Source of the DNA: Gordonia iterans | GTDB taxonomy: Bacteria; Actinomycetota; Actinomycetes; Mycobacteriales; Mycobacteriaceae | DNA: 64,000 bases | Reading direction: 5' to 3' | Assembly (NCBI RefSeq): GCF_002993285.1 | Contig: NZ_CP027433.1 | Location: 124,001 to 188,000 of the forward strand | Shown: piece by piece, positions 42,263-50,467 of the stretch | Numbering within the stretch: position 1 is the stretch's first letter | Layout: each line of letters opens with the position of its first letter | Made by a program: the position numbers and the translations under genes | Notes under the pieces: model-generated | The model's input: only the letters and a program-made list of their open reading frames with translations | The model's database searches: none | What the model was told of the DNA's origin: nothing

Positions 42263-42328
42263 TCAGCGCATTCGGCGGCAACACAGGACACGAGCGAGCG
42301 GCAGGCGGCATCCCAGGGCGGTGGTCAC
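42263..42328 (-). CDS. 21-residue cysteine-containing leader peptide upstream of the ROK regulator
   Basis: A perfect GGAGGT (42341-42336) lies 7 bases before a GTG that starts the peptide MTTALGCRLPLARVLCCRRMR, then TGA. Three of 21 residues are Cys, two adjacent, and five are Arg. It ends 92 bases before the ROK gene on the same strand. Peptides of this kind precede sulfur-metabolism genes in many actinobacteria and can sense cysteine supply through ribosome stalling. The rest of the gap 42171-42475 shows no other gene. Longer frames overlapping it lack a ribosome-binding site. Confidence 0.65.
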   Translation of the reverse strand: MTTALGCRLPLARVLCCRRMR

Positions 42329-42475
42329 GTAGGTGACCTCCGGGATCGCATACGGCTGGCTGGTCATTCGCCCAAGCTAGCAAGCGCAAGCAGTACCCGC
42401 AATACCGCGGCGCCGCCGTTTACGTCACACTCGGCCCACCTGCCCGGGACGACCAGGAGCAGATCGCCGCATTAC

Positions 42476-43174
42476 TCAGCGGAAGGTCGCCAGCCCGACG
42501 TCTCGCGCGGAGAGGTGGGTGTGCTCGTTCACCGAGACCACGGTGAGGCCCCGGCGACCCACGAGCACCTTGGTGATCGAGGCGTTGACCATCGCCCGGG
42601 CGAGGGCCGGCCACTCCGGCGCCGGCACTCCCCAGGCCCGGGCGACGAGCGCGGTGATAGTGCCCGCGGACGAGACCACGAGCACCGTCTTCCCAGATCC
42701 GGCCTCGTCGACGGCGCGGTCGGCGGCGGCGGAGGTGCGCGCGACGTACTCGGCATAACTCTCGTCTGAGTCGTCCGCGCCGGCGATCCAGCGCGCCAGC
42801 GCGGCGTCGAGCACCTGCTGATACCCGGCCGGATTCGCATAGAGGTCGGGGCCCGGCCCGCCGGGCAGCGCGGGTATCAGGTACTCGTCCCAGCCCGGGT
42901 CCACCACCGGCGCGGGATGCTCCTCGCCCACGATGCCGCGGAAGCTCTCGAGCACCGTGCCGAGCGTCGCACGCTGACGCGGAAGCCCGCCGCTGATCAC
43001 CGACGTGAAGCCGGAAGCCTGCCGCGCGAGCTCGGCGCCGGTGGCGCGGGCCTGCGCGAAGCCCAACTCGGTGAGGCCCGGAACCGCCGGATCGGGTTCA
43101 CCGCTCTGGACCGCGCCCGCAGCGTAGGCGTGCGCCGGCGCCTGACCGTGCCGAACCAGGTAGAGGACGCCCAC
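42476..43174 (-). CDS. Histidine phosphatase family protein
   Basis: A 232-residue phosphoglycerate-mutase-like phosphatase. The phospho-acceptor motif is LYLVRHGQAPAH (RHG at 8-10); the second half of the site is VLVVSSAGTITALVARA, where the usual His of the SHG motif is replaced by Ala-Gly (SSAG), so the second catalytic His may be missing. This might weaken or change activity. It is 3 bases downstream of the phosphotransferase gene and is the last gene of the acyl-CoA dehydrogenase operon. Broad phosphatases of this type often accompany such operons in mycobacteria-related genera. Confidence 0.85.
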   Translation of the reverse strand: MGVLYLVRHGQAPAHAYAAGAVQSGEPDPAVPGLTELGFAQARATGAELARQASGFTSVISGGLPRQRATLGTVLESFRGIVGEEHPAPVVDPGWDEYLIPALPGGPGPDLYANPAGYQQVLDAALARWIAGADDSDESYAEYVARTSAAADRAVDEAGSGKTVLVVSSAGTITALVARAWGVPAPEWPALARAMVNASITKVLVGRRGLTVVSVNEHTHLSARDVGLATFR

Positions 43175-43177
43175 AGC

Positions 43178-44197
43178 TCAGCGTCCGACCGCGGCCAGGC
43201 CGTTGGCGATGAAGGCGGCAGTCGCCTCGGCGGCGCGCTCGGCGCCCGTGGCCCCCGACGACCCGCCCTGCAGCGCACGATGCGTGATGCCCTCGGCGAT
43301 CACGCCCAGCTTCAGATTCGCCAGCCCCAGATAGAAGCCCCAGTCGCCGAGATCGGTGCCGGCCGCCTCGGCGTAGCTCTGCGCCATGGCATCCGAATCC
43401 GGATAGCGGTCACTGGTCCAGGCCGCCTGGAAACCCAGCACCTGGGAGAACACCGGCTCTCGGTATACGCACATCAGCGCGACATCGGTCAGCGGATCTC
43501 CCAGGGCCGACATCTCCCAGTCGACGACGGCGGCGATCCGCGCGGGGTCGTCCGCGGCGACGATGGTGTTGTCGACGCGGAAGTCTCCGTGCACGATCGA
43601 CGATGCCGCCGACGCCGGAACACGTTCGGCCAGAACCGAAGCCAGACGCTCGACGTCGGGCAGTTCCCGTGTCTTCACCAGGCCCCACTGCCGCGTCCAC
43701 AGCTTCACCTGGCGCGCCGCGAAGCCCTCGGGCCGCCCGAACTCGGCCAGTCCGACCGCTTCGTAGTCGACGGCGTGCAGTGCGGCCAGCGTCGCGACGA
43801 GTGAATCGAAGTTGGCGGTCACCTCGTCGTCGGTCCAGTCCGACAGGTCGTCCACCGAACGGATCACCTGCCCGTCGACGAATTCGACGACGGTGCACGG
43901 CGCGCCGATGTACTCACCGGAGCGATCGATCGCGACGGGCTTCGGCACCGGTACGGCGGTGCCGGTCAGCGCAGAAGTGACGGCCCACTCGCGTTCCATG
44001 TCGTGCGCGGACGGCGTCAGCCCGGCCAGCGGCGGCCGGCGGGCGACCCAGCGGCGCTCGGCGTCGTTCACGACGAAGGTCAAGTTCGACCTGCCGCCGC
44101 TGATCAGCTCGATGTTCAGCTCTCCGGATATCGAGATACCGTTGGCGTCCAACAGCTTCCGGAGATCATCCGACTTGAGACCGGGGTGCTCAGACAT
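43178..44197 (-). CDS. APH-family phosphotransferase (ACAD10/11-type)
   Basis: A 339-residue aminoglycoside-phosphotransferase-fold kinase of the kind associated with acyl-CoA dehydrogenases. The nucleotide-binding part has ISGGRSNLTFVV and RRWVARRPP; the catalytic loop is SSIVHGDFRVDNTIV (HGD-x4-N, about 200-212) and the metal loop AAVVDWEMSALGDPLTDVAL. All catalytic residues are present. In animals the ACAD10/11 kinases phosphorylate 4-hydroxyacyl-CoAs so that the partner dehydrogenase can eliminate phosphate; an equivalent role is plausible here. The ATG overlaps the dehydrogenase end by 8 bases. Confidence 0.9.
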   Translation of the reverse strand: MSEHPGLKSDDLRKLLDANGISISGELNIELISGGRSNLTFVVNDAERRWVARRPPLAGLTPSAHDMEREWAVTSALTGTAVPVPKPVAIDRSGEYIGAPCTVVEFVDGQVIRSVDDLSDWTDDEVTANFDSLVATLAALHAVDYEAVGLAEFGRPEGFAARQVKLWTRQWGLVKTRELPDVERLASVLAERVPASAASSIVHGDFRVDNTIVAADDPARIAAVVDWEMSALGDPLTDVALMCVYREPVFSQVLGFQAAWTSDRYPDSDAMAQSYAEAAGTDLGDWGFYLGLANLKLGVIAEGITHRALQGGSSGATGAERAAEATAAFIANGLAAVGR

Positions 44198-45407
44198 GGC
44201 GGACCCCAGCCTCGCGCTGCTTGCGCGCTCGTCCGACGGCCCGCTTCGCCAGGGCCCAGCGGTGCACCTCGGAGGGACCGTCGTAGATCCGGAAGGCGCG
44301 GACCTCGTTGGCGAGCCGGGCCAGCGGCAGGTCCTCGGAGACACCGAGCCCGCCGCACATCTGGATGCAGCGATCGAGGACCCGGGAGAAGGCTTCGGCG
44401 CCGAAGGTCTTGGCGATCGACGTCGAGTTCGACGCATGCTCGCCGCGGTCCAGCTCATCGCAGGCCTGCAGCAACAGTGCCCGGGCGGCGGCGAGGTCGA
44501 TCTCGTTGTCGGCGATCATCTGCTGGATCATGCCGAGGTCGCCGAGCGTTCCGCCGAATCCCTCCCGCACGCTCACATAGTCGAGGGCGATCTCCTGGGC
44601 GCGTTCGGCCACTCCCATCCAGCGCATCACGTGAGTCATCCGGGCAGGTCCGAGACGGACCTGGGCGTACCGGTAGCCTTCGTCGACCTCGCCGAGAACG
44701 TCCTCGTCGGGAACGAACACGTCGGCGAAGGTCACCTCGCAGTGACCGCCGATCATTCCGCGGTCATAGGTGTGCACGTAGCGGTCCACCGACACGCCGT
44801 CGACGTCTCCGGGGGCGAGAAACATCGTCGCTCCGCCGCGGTCGCCGGGCTCGCCTCGGGTGCGCGCCATGATGATCCACATCCCCGCGCCGTCGGCACC
44901 GGTGATGAACCGCTTCACACCGTTGATCTTCCATCCTCCGGGGACCCGGACCGCGTTGGTGCGCAAGGCATTCGGGTCCGAGCCTGCACCGGGTGAGGGT
45001 TCGGTCATCGCGAAGGCGCTCCGGATGTCGCCCTTGGCGAGCGGTTCGAGGTACCGGTCCTTCTGCGCCGGGCTGGCGACGTGCGCGAGCATGTGGACGT
45101 TGCCCTCGTCGGGCGCTCCGATGTGCAGCGCGACCGGACCGAAAGTCGAGTGTCCGGCTGCGGTGAACACCGGCGCCCGGTCTCGCATGTTCAGTCCCAG
45201 ACCGCCGAACTCGACGGGCGCGTGCGGCGCGAAGATCCCGGCGGCTTTGGCCTGTGCGTTCAGTTCGCGACGCAGGTCGTCGCCGCCGGCCGCCATGATG
45301 TCGCCGGCGTGCCGGTTCTCCAGCGGCAGCACGACGTCGTCGACGAAGGCCCTCGTCCGGTGGACGAGCCCGGTCACCTCGGGGCTGCAGGACGGTTCTG
45401 TCGGCAT
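44190..45407 (-). CDS. Acyl-CoA dehydrogenase
   Basis: A 405-residue flavin-dependent acyl-CoA dehydrogenase of the ACAD10/11-like group. FAMTEPSPGAGSDPNAL is the FAD-binding signature, WKINGVKRFITGADGA the beta-domain motif, and QMCGGLGVSEDLPLARLANEVRAFRIYDGPSEVHRWALAKR the C-terminal signature. It oxidises an acyl-CoA or completes a 4-hydroxyacyl-CoA dehydration with the neighbouring kinase. It is the first gene of a three-gene operon behind a TetR gene; a TetR-type inverted repeat lies just before its start. Confidence 0.92.
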   Translation of the reverse strand: MPTEPSCSPEVTGLVHRTRAFVDDVVLPLENRHAGDIMAAGGDDLRRELNAQAKAAGIFAPHAPVEFGGLGLNMRDRAPVFTAAGHSTFGPVALHIGAPDEGNVHMLAHVASPAQKDRYLEPLAKGDIRSAFAMTEPSPGAGSDPNALRTNAVRVPGGWKINGVKRFITGADGAGMWIIMARTRGEPGDRGGATMFLAPGDVDGVSVDRYVHTYDRGMIGGHCEVTFADVFVPDEDVLGEVDEGYRYAQVRLGPARMTHVMRWMGVAERAQEIALDYVSVREGFGGTLGDLGMIQQMIADNEIDLAAARALLLQACDELDRGEHASNSTSIAKTFGAEAFSRVLDRCIQMCGGLGVSEDLPLARLANEVRAFRIYDGPSEVHRWALAKRAVGRARKQREAGVRHV

Positions 45408-45425
45408 GTCTCCTCACTCCCACCG

Positions 45426-45443
45426 AACGAACGCTCGGTCGTT
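45426..45443. promoter_or_regulatory. TetR-type operator before the acyl-CoA dehydrogenase
   Basis: AACGAACGCTCGGTCGTT is an 18-base imperfect palindrome (14 of 18 positions symmetric) in the 64-base gap between the TetR gene at 45472 and the dehydrogenase start. Its AACGAxCG half-site is typical of TetR sites in this order. Confidence 0.6.
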
Positions 45444-45471
45444 ACCAGGGTCACACGGCGAGACCGGCTCG

Positions 45472-46080
45472 TCAAGCAGTCGGCTCGACCGGACCGCCGA
45501 CCACCATGCGCGCCAAGACGAGATTCCTGGCGACCAACTCGTCCGGATCGAGTTCGCCGTCCGGCCGGTACCAGGTCGACACCCCGACGCACATCGTGGC
45601 GATGGCGCGGGCCGCGTCCCGCGGGTGCGGGGTGGCGAACTCGCCCGCCTCGACTCCCGCCGCGACGACGTCGTCGATCATCCGCTGTTGCCGGTCCCTC
45701 CGTCCGACGTAGACCTCTCGGTAGTCCGGTTCCATGCTGCGGATCTCGGTGGAACCGACGAACGCCTGCTCCCGGCGATACATGTGGAAGCGGAGGAGCG
45801 ACTCCACCAGTGCGTCGAAGCGGGCCACCGGGTCGTCACCCGCCCCGGCCAGCGCCGCTTCGCTGCGGTGCAGCAGCTCGGACATGGTCAGGTCCGCAAG
45901 CCCTTGCAGCAGCGATTGCTTCGACGGGTAATGGTGATAGAGACCGGGCACCGAGAGTCCGGCTCGCGCGGCGATGTTGCGCACCGTTGTTCCGTGGTAG
46001 CCGTGCTCGGTAAAGGCCTCCAGCGCCGCGGCGAGGGGCGCCGGCAGCTCCGGCGGACCGTACTCACGCCAGTCGTCCAT
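45472..46080 (-). CDS. TetR-family regulator
   Basis: A 202-residue regulator: AFTEHGYHGTTVRNIAARAGLSVPGLYHHYPSKQSLL (about 23-58) is a canonical TetR HTH, of the subgroup often found next to acyl-CoA dehydrogenase genes. The ligand domain includes FHMYRREQAFVGSTEIRSM. It is immediately upstream of the dehydrogenase operon on the same strand and probably represses it through the palindrome at 45426, with an acyl-CoA as inducer. 13 bases separate it from the next TetR gene. Confidence 0.9.
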   Translation of the reverse strand: MDDWREYGPPELPAPLAAALEAFTEHGYHGTTVRNIAARAGLSVPGLYHHYPSKQSLLQGLADLTMSELLHRSEAALAGAGDDPVARFDALVESLLRFHMYRREQAFVGSTEIRSMEPDYREVYVGRRDRQQRMIDDVVAAGVEAGEFATPHPRDAARAIATMCVGVSTWYRPDGELDPDELVARNLVLARMVVGGPVEPTA

Positions 46081-46093
46081 GTGACGCTTCTCC

Positions 46094-46732
46094 CTATCGC
46101 TCGTTCGCCGCGCCGCCCGGGAGCATCAATCGAACACAGACCTCCACCACGTGGTCCCGGTCGAGGTCGATCATCCCCGCGGTCCAGGATGCGAGGAGCC
46201 TGCCCATTCCGCCGACCTGGAAATAGGCCGCAGCAGTGGTCTCCGGACCCGGACGCACACCCATCACCTGCGCAGCCGACTCGCTGGTCAGCCGGACGAA
46301 GAGCCGCATCGAATCCTCACGCTTGGTCGCGACCACCGGGCTGCGCAACGTGTCGGTGAACAGGAGCCGGCCCTTGCGACGGTCCGAATCGACGACGTCG
46401 ACGATCGCCCCTATCGCACCGGCGACCTTTCCGCGGGTGTCCTCGCCGGCCGCGAGCCCGGCGAGCGCGGTCTCGGCGATTTCGGCGATCACGCCGTCGT
46501 ATGTGGCCCCGACCAAGTCGTCCACTCCCGAGAAGCTCTCGTAGAAATACCGCGGGGTCAGTCCGGCGCGCGCACAGATCCCCCGCACCGTGACGCCCCC
46601 GGACTCCGGATCCCCCAGCAGGTCCAGGGCTGCGTCGATCAGCGCGGCGCGGCGTCGTGCCACCCGCGCATCGCCGGGCTCACCCCCGTACGAACGGAGC
46701 GTCGGCTCGGTCGCCGGATCCTGCGCAGTCAC
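46094..46732 (-). CDS. TetR-family regulator
   Basis: About 212 residues. The HTH region is ALDLLGDPESGGVTVRGICARAGLTPRYFYESFSGVDDLV, the longer HTH variant seen in a mycobacterial TetR group. It starts most likely at GTG 46732 (VTAQDPATEPTLRSYGGE); a longer reading to 46810 would cover the divergent promoter. It is divergent from the MpaB-family oxygenase gene at 46847, a common pairing, so that gene is its probable target. It could also be cotranscribed with the TetR gene that follows. Confidence 0.85.
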   Translation of the reverse strand: MTAQDPATEPTLRSYGGEPGDARVARRRAALIDAALDLLGDPESGGVTVRGICARAGLTPRYFYESFSGVDDLVGATYDGVIAEIAETALAGLAAGEDTRGKVAGAIGAIVDVVDSDRRKGRLLFTDTLRSPVVATKREDSMRLFVRLTSESAAQVMGVRPGPETTAAAYFQVGGMGRLLASWTAGMIDLDRDHVVEVCVRLMLPGGAANER

Positions 46733-46846
46733 CCTGCCATCTTGGCACTCGTCCGTAATGCGAAAGACCTTGACACCCCGGCTCCGTCGGCGTTGAATCG
46801 AATCAGGCAAGAGGTAACACTCGTTATCAGATGAACGGAGGGCGTG

Positions 46847-47737
46847 ATGACCGCCGAGACCGTCTCACCCGACGATGCACGACGGATCGCGCGCGACGCC
46901 GAATCCATGCCGCGGTCCCGCCGGGACGAATTGGACCATGCGCCCACTCTCGACACCGAACCGCTGGGGATCGCGCTCCTCGCCGGTCCCGCCAACGTGA
47001 TCATGCAGCTGGCCCTGCCCGCAGTCGGCTACGGCGTCTACGAAAGCAAGGTCGACTCAGGGAATCTGTTCCGGCACCCGGTCAAGCGCACCCGCACCAC
47101 CCTGACCTACCTCGCCGTGGCCGCAATGGGTTCCCCGGAGCTGCGCAAGGCCTACCGCCACGCGGTCAACAAGTCGCACGCGCACGTTCGCTCCACCGAG
47201 AACAGCCCGGTGAAGTACAACGCCTTCGATCCCGCCCTGCAACTCTGGGTCGCCGCCTGCCTGTACAAGGGCTGGGAGGACGTCCAGCGCATCTACGGAG
47301 ACCCGGACGCGGTCACCGAGGAGATCTACCAGCAGGGCTCGGTGATGGGCACCACCCTCCAGATGCCGCGTGAGATGTGGCCCGACACCCGCGCCGATTT
47401 CGAAGAGTACTGGCAGCGCACGGTTGCCGAACTGGAGATCGACGACACCATCCGCAGTCACCTGATCAAGATCATGCGGCTGGAGTTCTCGTACACACCG
47501 ATCCAGCTGATCGGCGGCTGGTGGTCCGAGACCATGACACTCGGCTTTCTACCTCCGGAGTTCCGGGAGAAGATGCGCGTGGAACAGTCACCAGCCCAGC
47601 GCCGCTTCTTCGACGTGCACAACGCCGTCGCGCGGATCGCATTGCGGTTCATGCCCAAGCCGGTGAAGGCGTTCCCGTTCAATCTGATGCTCGCCGATCT
47701 GGAGTGGCGTCGCCGCACCGGCCGCCCACTGGTGTGA
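46847..47737 (+). CDS. MpaB-family oxygenase (DUF2236)
   Basis: A 296-residue helical protein of the MpaB/latex-clearing-protein-like fold. Conserved stretches are LLAGPANVIMQLALPAVGYGVYESKV, HPVKRTRTTLTYLAVAAMGS, HAHVRSTENSPVKYNAFDPALQLWVAACLYKG and YSPAQRRFF-like QSPAQRRFFDVHNAV. The His in NKSHAHV and Asp in NAFDPALQLW are those expected around a haem b site. GGAGG stands 6 bases before ATG 46847. Known relatives oxidise side chains or rubber; actinobacterial paralogues are many and mostly untested. A TTGACA at 46770-46775 is a possible -35. Confidence 0.85.
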   Translation: MTAETVSPDDARRIARDAESMPRSRRDELDHAPTLDTEPLGIALLAGPANVIMQLALPAVGYGVYESKVDSGNLFRHPVKRTRTTLTYLAVAAMGSPELRKAYRHAVNKSHAHVRSTENSPVKYNAFDPALQLWVAACLYKGWEDVQRIYGDPDAVTEEIYQQGSVMGTTLQMPREMWPDTRADFEEYWQRTVAELEIDDTIRSHLIKIMRLEFSYTPIQLIGGWWSETMTLGFLPPEFREKMRVEQSPAQRRFFDVHNAVARIALRFMPKPVKAFPFNLMLADLEWRRRTGRPLV

Positions 47738-47784
47738 GGATCCCCGTTCCACTCAGGCGGCGGTCGTAGAACAGGCGCGGCGCC

Positions 47785-48702
47785 TCAGCCCGACAGAGGC
47801 AACAGGATGTTCTTGACCTCCGGCGACGTGCGCAGGAACTCCTGCACCGCCGGATCCTGGAACGCGGCGACCAGCTTCTTGATGTTGGGCTCGTCCTTCC
47901 ACCGCTCGCCGATCGTCAGCTGGCCCGCGAACTCGTCCGGCGGCCGGGTCGCATAGATCTGCTTCTCGACCGGGATGCCGGCCGCGAGGTAATACTCGGT
48001 GTAGCCGACGGCCGCGTCCAGATCCGGGAGGGCGCGCGACTGCGCCGCGAAGTCCAGCAGCTTGAACTGCAAGTTCCGGGGAATCTCCACGACATTCGCG
48101 GTCGTCGCCTTCCACTTGTCGACGTTCGGGTCGAGCGTGATCAGTCCCGCGCGTTCCAGCACCCACAGGCCCTGCGCCTCGTTGGCCGGATCGGAGTAGA
48201 GGGAGACCGTCGCACCGTCGGGAAGTTGGTCGGGAGAGACGTACTTGTCCGACCAGACGCCGAAGCCCCAGCGGAAGACCGGCGTGGCGACGATCTCCTT
48301 GAAGTCCGGGTTGGCCGCGAGCACCTGCTGCAGCCACAGTTTGTGCTGGTAGATGGTTCCGGCCACCTCGCCGTCGCTCACGGCCCGGTTCAGGGTCGTC
48401 GAGTCGGCCAGGCCGCGGAAGGAGACGGTGATGCCGTGTCTGGGGGCGACCTCCTCGGCGATGAACTCCACCAGGGCCTGTTCGGCTGCGTTCCCCTCGG
48501 CGGTGACGACGACCAGGGTCGCACCCTCGACGGCGTTCGGCGATTCGGCGCTGCCGCCCGCGACGCGCCAGACCACGATCGCCCCGACGGTTGCCACGGC
48601 CGCGACGATCGTAACGAACACCGGCCATCGTCGGCGCCGGCGGAGCTCGATCTCCTCGCCGGGTCGGTCTGCGGACGCTTCTTCGGGTCCGGTGGTGGTC
48701 AT
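47785..48702 (-). CDS. MetQ/NlpA-family substrate-binding protein with an N-terminal membrane anchor
   Basis: A 305-residue binding protein: LVVVTAEGNAAEQALVEFIAEEVAPRHGI, GTIYQHKLWLQQVLAANPDF, AVGYTEYYLAAGIPVEKQIYATRP are typical of NlpA/MetQ. Instead of a lipoprotein signal (no L-x-x-C) it has an Arg-rich N-terminus followed by one hydrophobic segment (WPVFVTIVAAVATVGAIVVW, about 26-45), so it is probably anchored by a transmembrane helix. Ligand could be methionine or another organosulfur compound. It is the last gene of a four-gene operon with ATGA overlaps. Confidence 0.87.
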   Translation of the reverse strand: MTTTGPEEASADRPGEEIELRRRRRWPVFVTIVAAVATVGAIVVWRVAGGSAESPNAVEGATLVVVTAEGNAAEQALVEFIAEEVAPRHGITVSFRGLADSTTLNRAVSDGEVAGTIYQHKLWLQQVLAANPDFKEIVATPVFRWGFGVWSDKYVSPDQLPDGATVSLYSDPANEAQGLWVLERAGLITLDPNVDKWKATTANVVEIPRNLQFKLLDFAAQSRALPDLDAAVGYTEYYLAAGIPVEKQIYATRPPDEFAGQLTIGERWKDEPNIKKLVAAFQDPAVQEFLRTSPEVKNILLPLSG

Positions 48703-49430
48703 GAGACGGGTTCCTTCTGTGAACGTGCGCCGGCGGTCGCCGAGAGCGCGGGGGTGAGACGACGGGCCAGGGCGTCCCCGGCCACTCGAATGAGGGCGAC
48801 CGTGACGACCAGCGCGATGATCGTCGCGATCATCACCCCGTGGTCGAAACGCTGGTAGCCGTAGGTGACGGCGATGTATCCGAGACCACCCGCGCCGATG
48901 GTCCCGGCGATGGTCGAGTACTCGATCATCGCGATCGTGTTGATGGTGAGTCCGCCGACGATGTTCGGCAGAGCCTCGGGGATCTGCGCGGATCGGATGA
49001 TCTGGAGGGGCGTGCCGCCCGCGGCACGCGCGACGTCGACCACTTCGGCGGGGACCGAGCGCAGGGAGTTCTCCACGATTCTCGTGAAGAACGCGATGCC
49101 CGCGATCGACATCGGCACCACCGCGGCGGCGATCCCGATGTTCGTCCCGGTGACGAAACGCGTGAACGGGATGATCGCGGTCATCAGCACCAGGAACGGC
49201 AACGACCGCCCGACGCTGACGAGCCAGGACAGCGGAGTGTGCAACGTGCGATTGGCGAACAGGCCGCCCGGCGCGAGGTTGTGGATCAGCGCGCCGAGGG
49301 GCACACCGACCACGACGACGATCACCATCACGATGCCGACCATCGTCACCGTGTCGACGAAGGCCGGCAGCAGTAGGTCCGGGATCTCGGCAACGGGAAT
49401 CGTGGCCGCGAGTGGAGTCGTGACGCTCAT
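48699..49430 (-). CDS. MetI-type ABC transporter permease
   Basis: A 243-residue permease with about five to six membrane helices. The EAA loop is VDVARAAGGTPLQIIRSAQIPEALPNI and the following segment TINTIAMIEYSTIAGTIGAGGLGYIAV is characteristic of MetI. It overlaps metN and the binding-protein gene by 4 bases each. Partner of the ATPase with a NIL domain and thus part of a methionine-uptake-like system. Confidence 0.92.
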   Translation of the reverse strand: MSVTTPLAATIPVAEIPDLLLPAFVDTVTMVGIVMVIVVVVGVPLGALIHNLAPGGLFANRTLHTPLSWLVSVGRSLPFLVLMTAIIPFTRFVTGTNIGIAAAVVPMSIAGIAFFTRIVENSLRSVPAEVVDVARAAGGTPLQIIRSAQIPEALPNIVGGLTINTIAMIEYSTIAGTIGAGGLGYIAVTYGYQRFDHGVMIATIIALVVTVALIRVAGDALARRLTPALSATAGARSQKEPVS

Positions 49431-50467
49431 GCCGGCACCGCCTCCTGCGCAGCGCGCCCCTCCGGATCCGGAGCGGGTCCGGCGACAGACAATCCGAGAT
49501 AGGTTGCCGCCCTACGGAATTCATCGATCAGCCCGGAAGGAACTGTCACCTGCGCATGCCCGACCGCTACGCCGTCGACATCGCGGACATCGGCCCCGGC
49601 GAGCCCGAGTGGGGTGGCGAGTTGGAGGGACAGGCGGGCCAGCCAGTCATCGGGAATCCGGTGCGACCCATAGATCACCGTCACCAGTTCGCGTCCGGCG
49701 ACCTCAGGTCGGCCGGCCCGAACCCGACCGGGCTCACCGTCACGGCGCAGGGCGGCGCCAAGCGGCGACCCCGGATCCAGTGCCAGGTCGAGAACAGTCC
49801 CCTGTTCCACCAGTCGTCCGGCCTTCAGGAGCCCCACCCGGTCGGCGACCTCTGTCACGGTGTCCATCTCGTGGGTGATCAGGACGACCGCCAGCCCGAG
49901 TTCGGTGCGCAGATCCGTCAACAGGCGCAGATACGAGCGGGTGGTGTCCGGGTCCAGACCCGAGGTCGCCTCGTCGGACAGCAGGACCGAAGGCCGCAGG
50001 GCCAATGCCCGTGCGATCCCGACGCGCTGACACTGACCTCCGGAGAGTTGGTGGGGATAGTGTCGCGCCTTGTCGGCGAGCCCGACCCGGTCGAGCAGTT
50101 CGGTCACCCTGCGTGTGGTGGAAGCCCTCGTGGCACCCAGTAACTCCAGCGGCAGCGCGACGTTCTCCGCGGCGGTGCGCCGGCTGAGCAGATTGGACGA
50201 CTGGAAGACGGTGCCGATCCGCCGCCGGGCCTGACGCAGCCCCGCCGCATCGAGATGCGACAGGTCCTCACCGTTGACGATGACCTTGCCGGCGGTCGGT
50301 TCTTCCAGTAGGTTCAAGCAGCGCGAGAGCGTGCTCTTGCCCGCACCCGACGGTCCTACGACGGCGAAGATCTCCCCGTCGGCGACCTCGAAGCTGATGT
50401 CATCGAGCACCGTCAGCGCCGTCGGCCCCGAGCCGAAGACTTTGCGCAGGTTTCGGACTTCGATCAC
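49427..50467 (-). CDS. MetN-type ABC transporter ATP-binding protein
   Basis: A 346-residue ATPase: Walker A GPSGAGKSTLSRCLN (about 38-52), signature LSGGQCQRVGIARALA, Walker B PSVLLSDEATSGLD, switch His in VVLITHEMDTV. The C-terminal 80 residues (RELVTVIYGSHRIPDD...GVAVGHAQVTVPSG) form a NIL domain, the regulatory domain through which methionine inhibits MetNI. The signature has Cys (GGQCQ) where Gln-Lys or Gln-Arg is usual. It follows the monooxygenase gene with ATGA overlap. Confidence 0.92.
   Translation of the reverse strand: MIEVRNLRKVFGSGPTALTVLDDISFEVADGEIFAVVGPSGAGKSTLSRCLNLLEEPTAGKVIVNGEDLSHLDAAGLRQARRRIGTVFQSSNLLSRRTAAENVALPLELLGATRASTTRRVTELLDRVGLADKARHYPHQLSGGQCQRVGIARALALRPSVLLSDEATSGLDPDTTRSYLRLLTDLRTELGLAVVLITHEMDTVTEVADRVGLLKAGRLVEQGTVLDLALDPGSPLGAALRRDGEPGRVRAGRPEVAGRELVTVIYGSHRIPDDWLARLSLQLATPLGLAGADVRDVDGVAVGHAQVTVPSGLIDEFRRAATYLGLSVAGPAPDPEGRAAQEAVPA

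Noticed and set aside
42183..42389. 68-codon frame on the minus strand over the leader region
   Set aside because: It has no ribosome-binding site, whereas the 21-residue peptide in another frame has a perfect one and a family-like composition.
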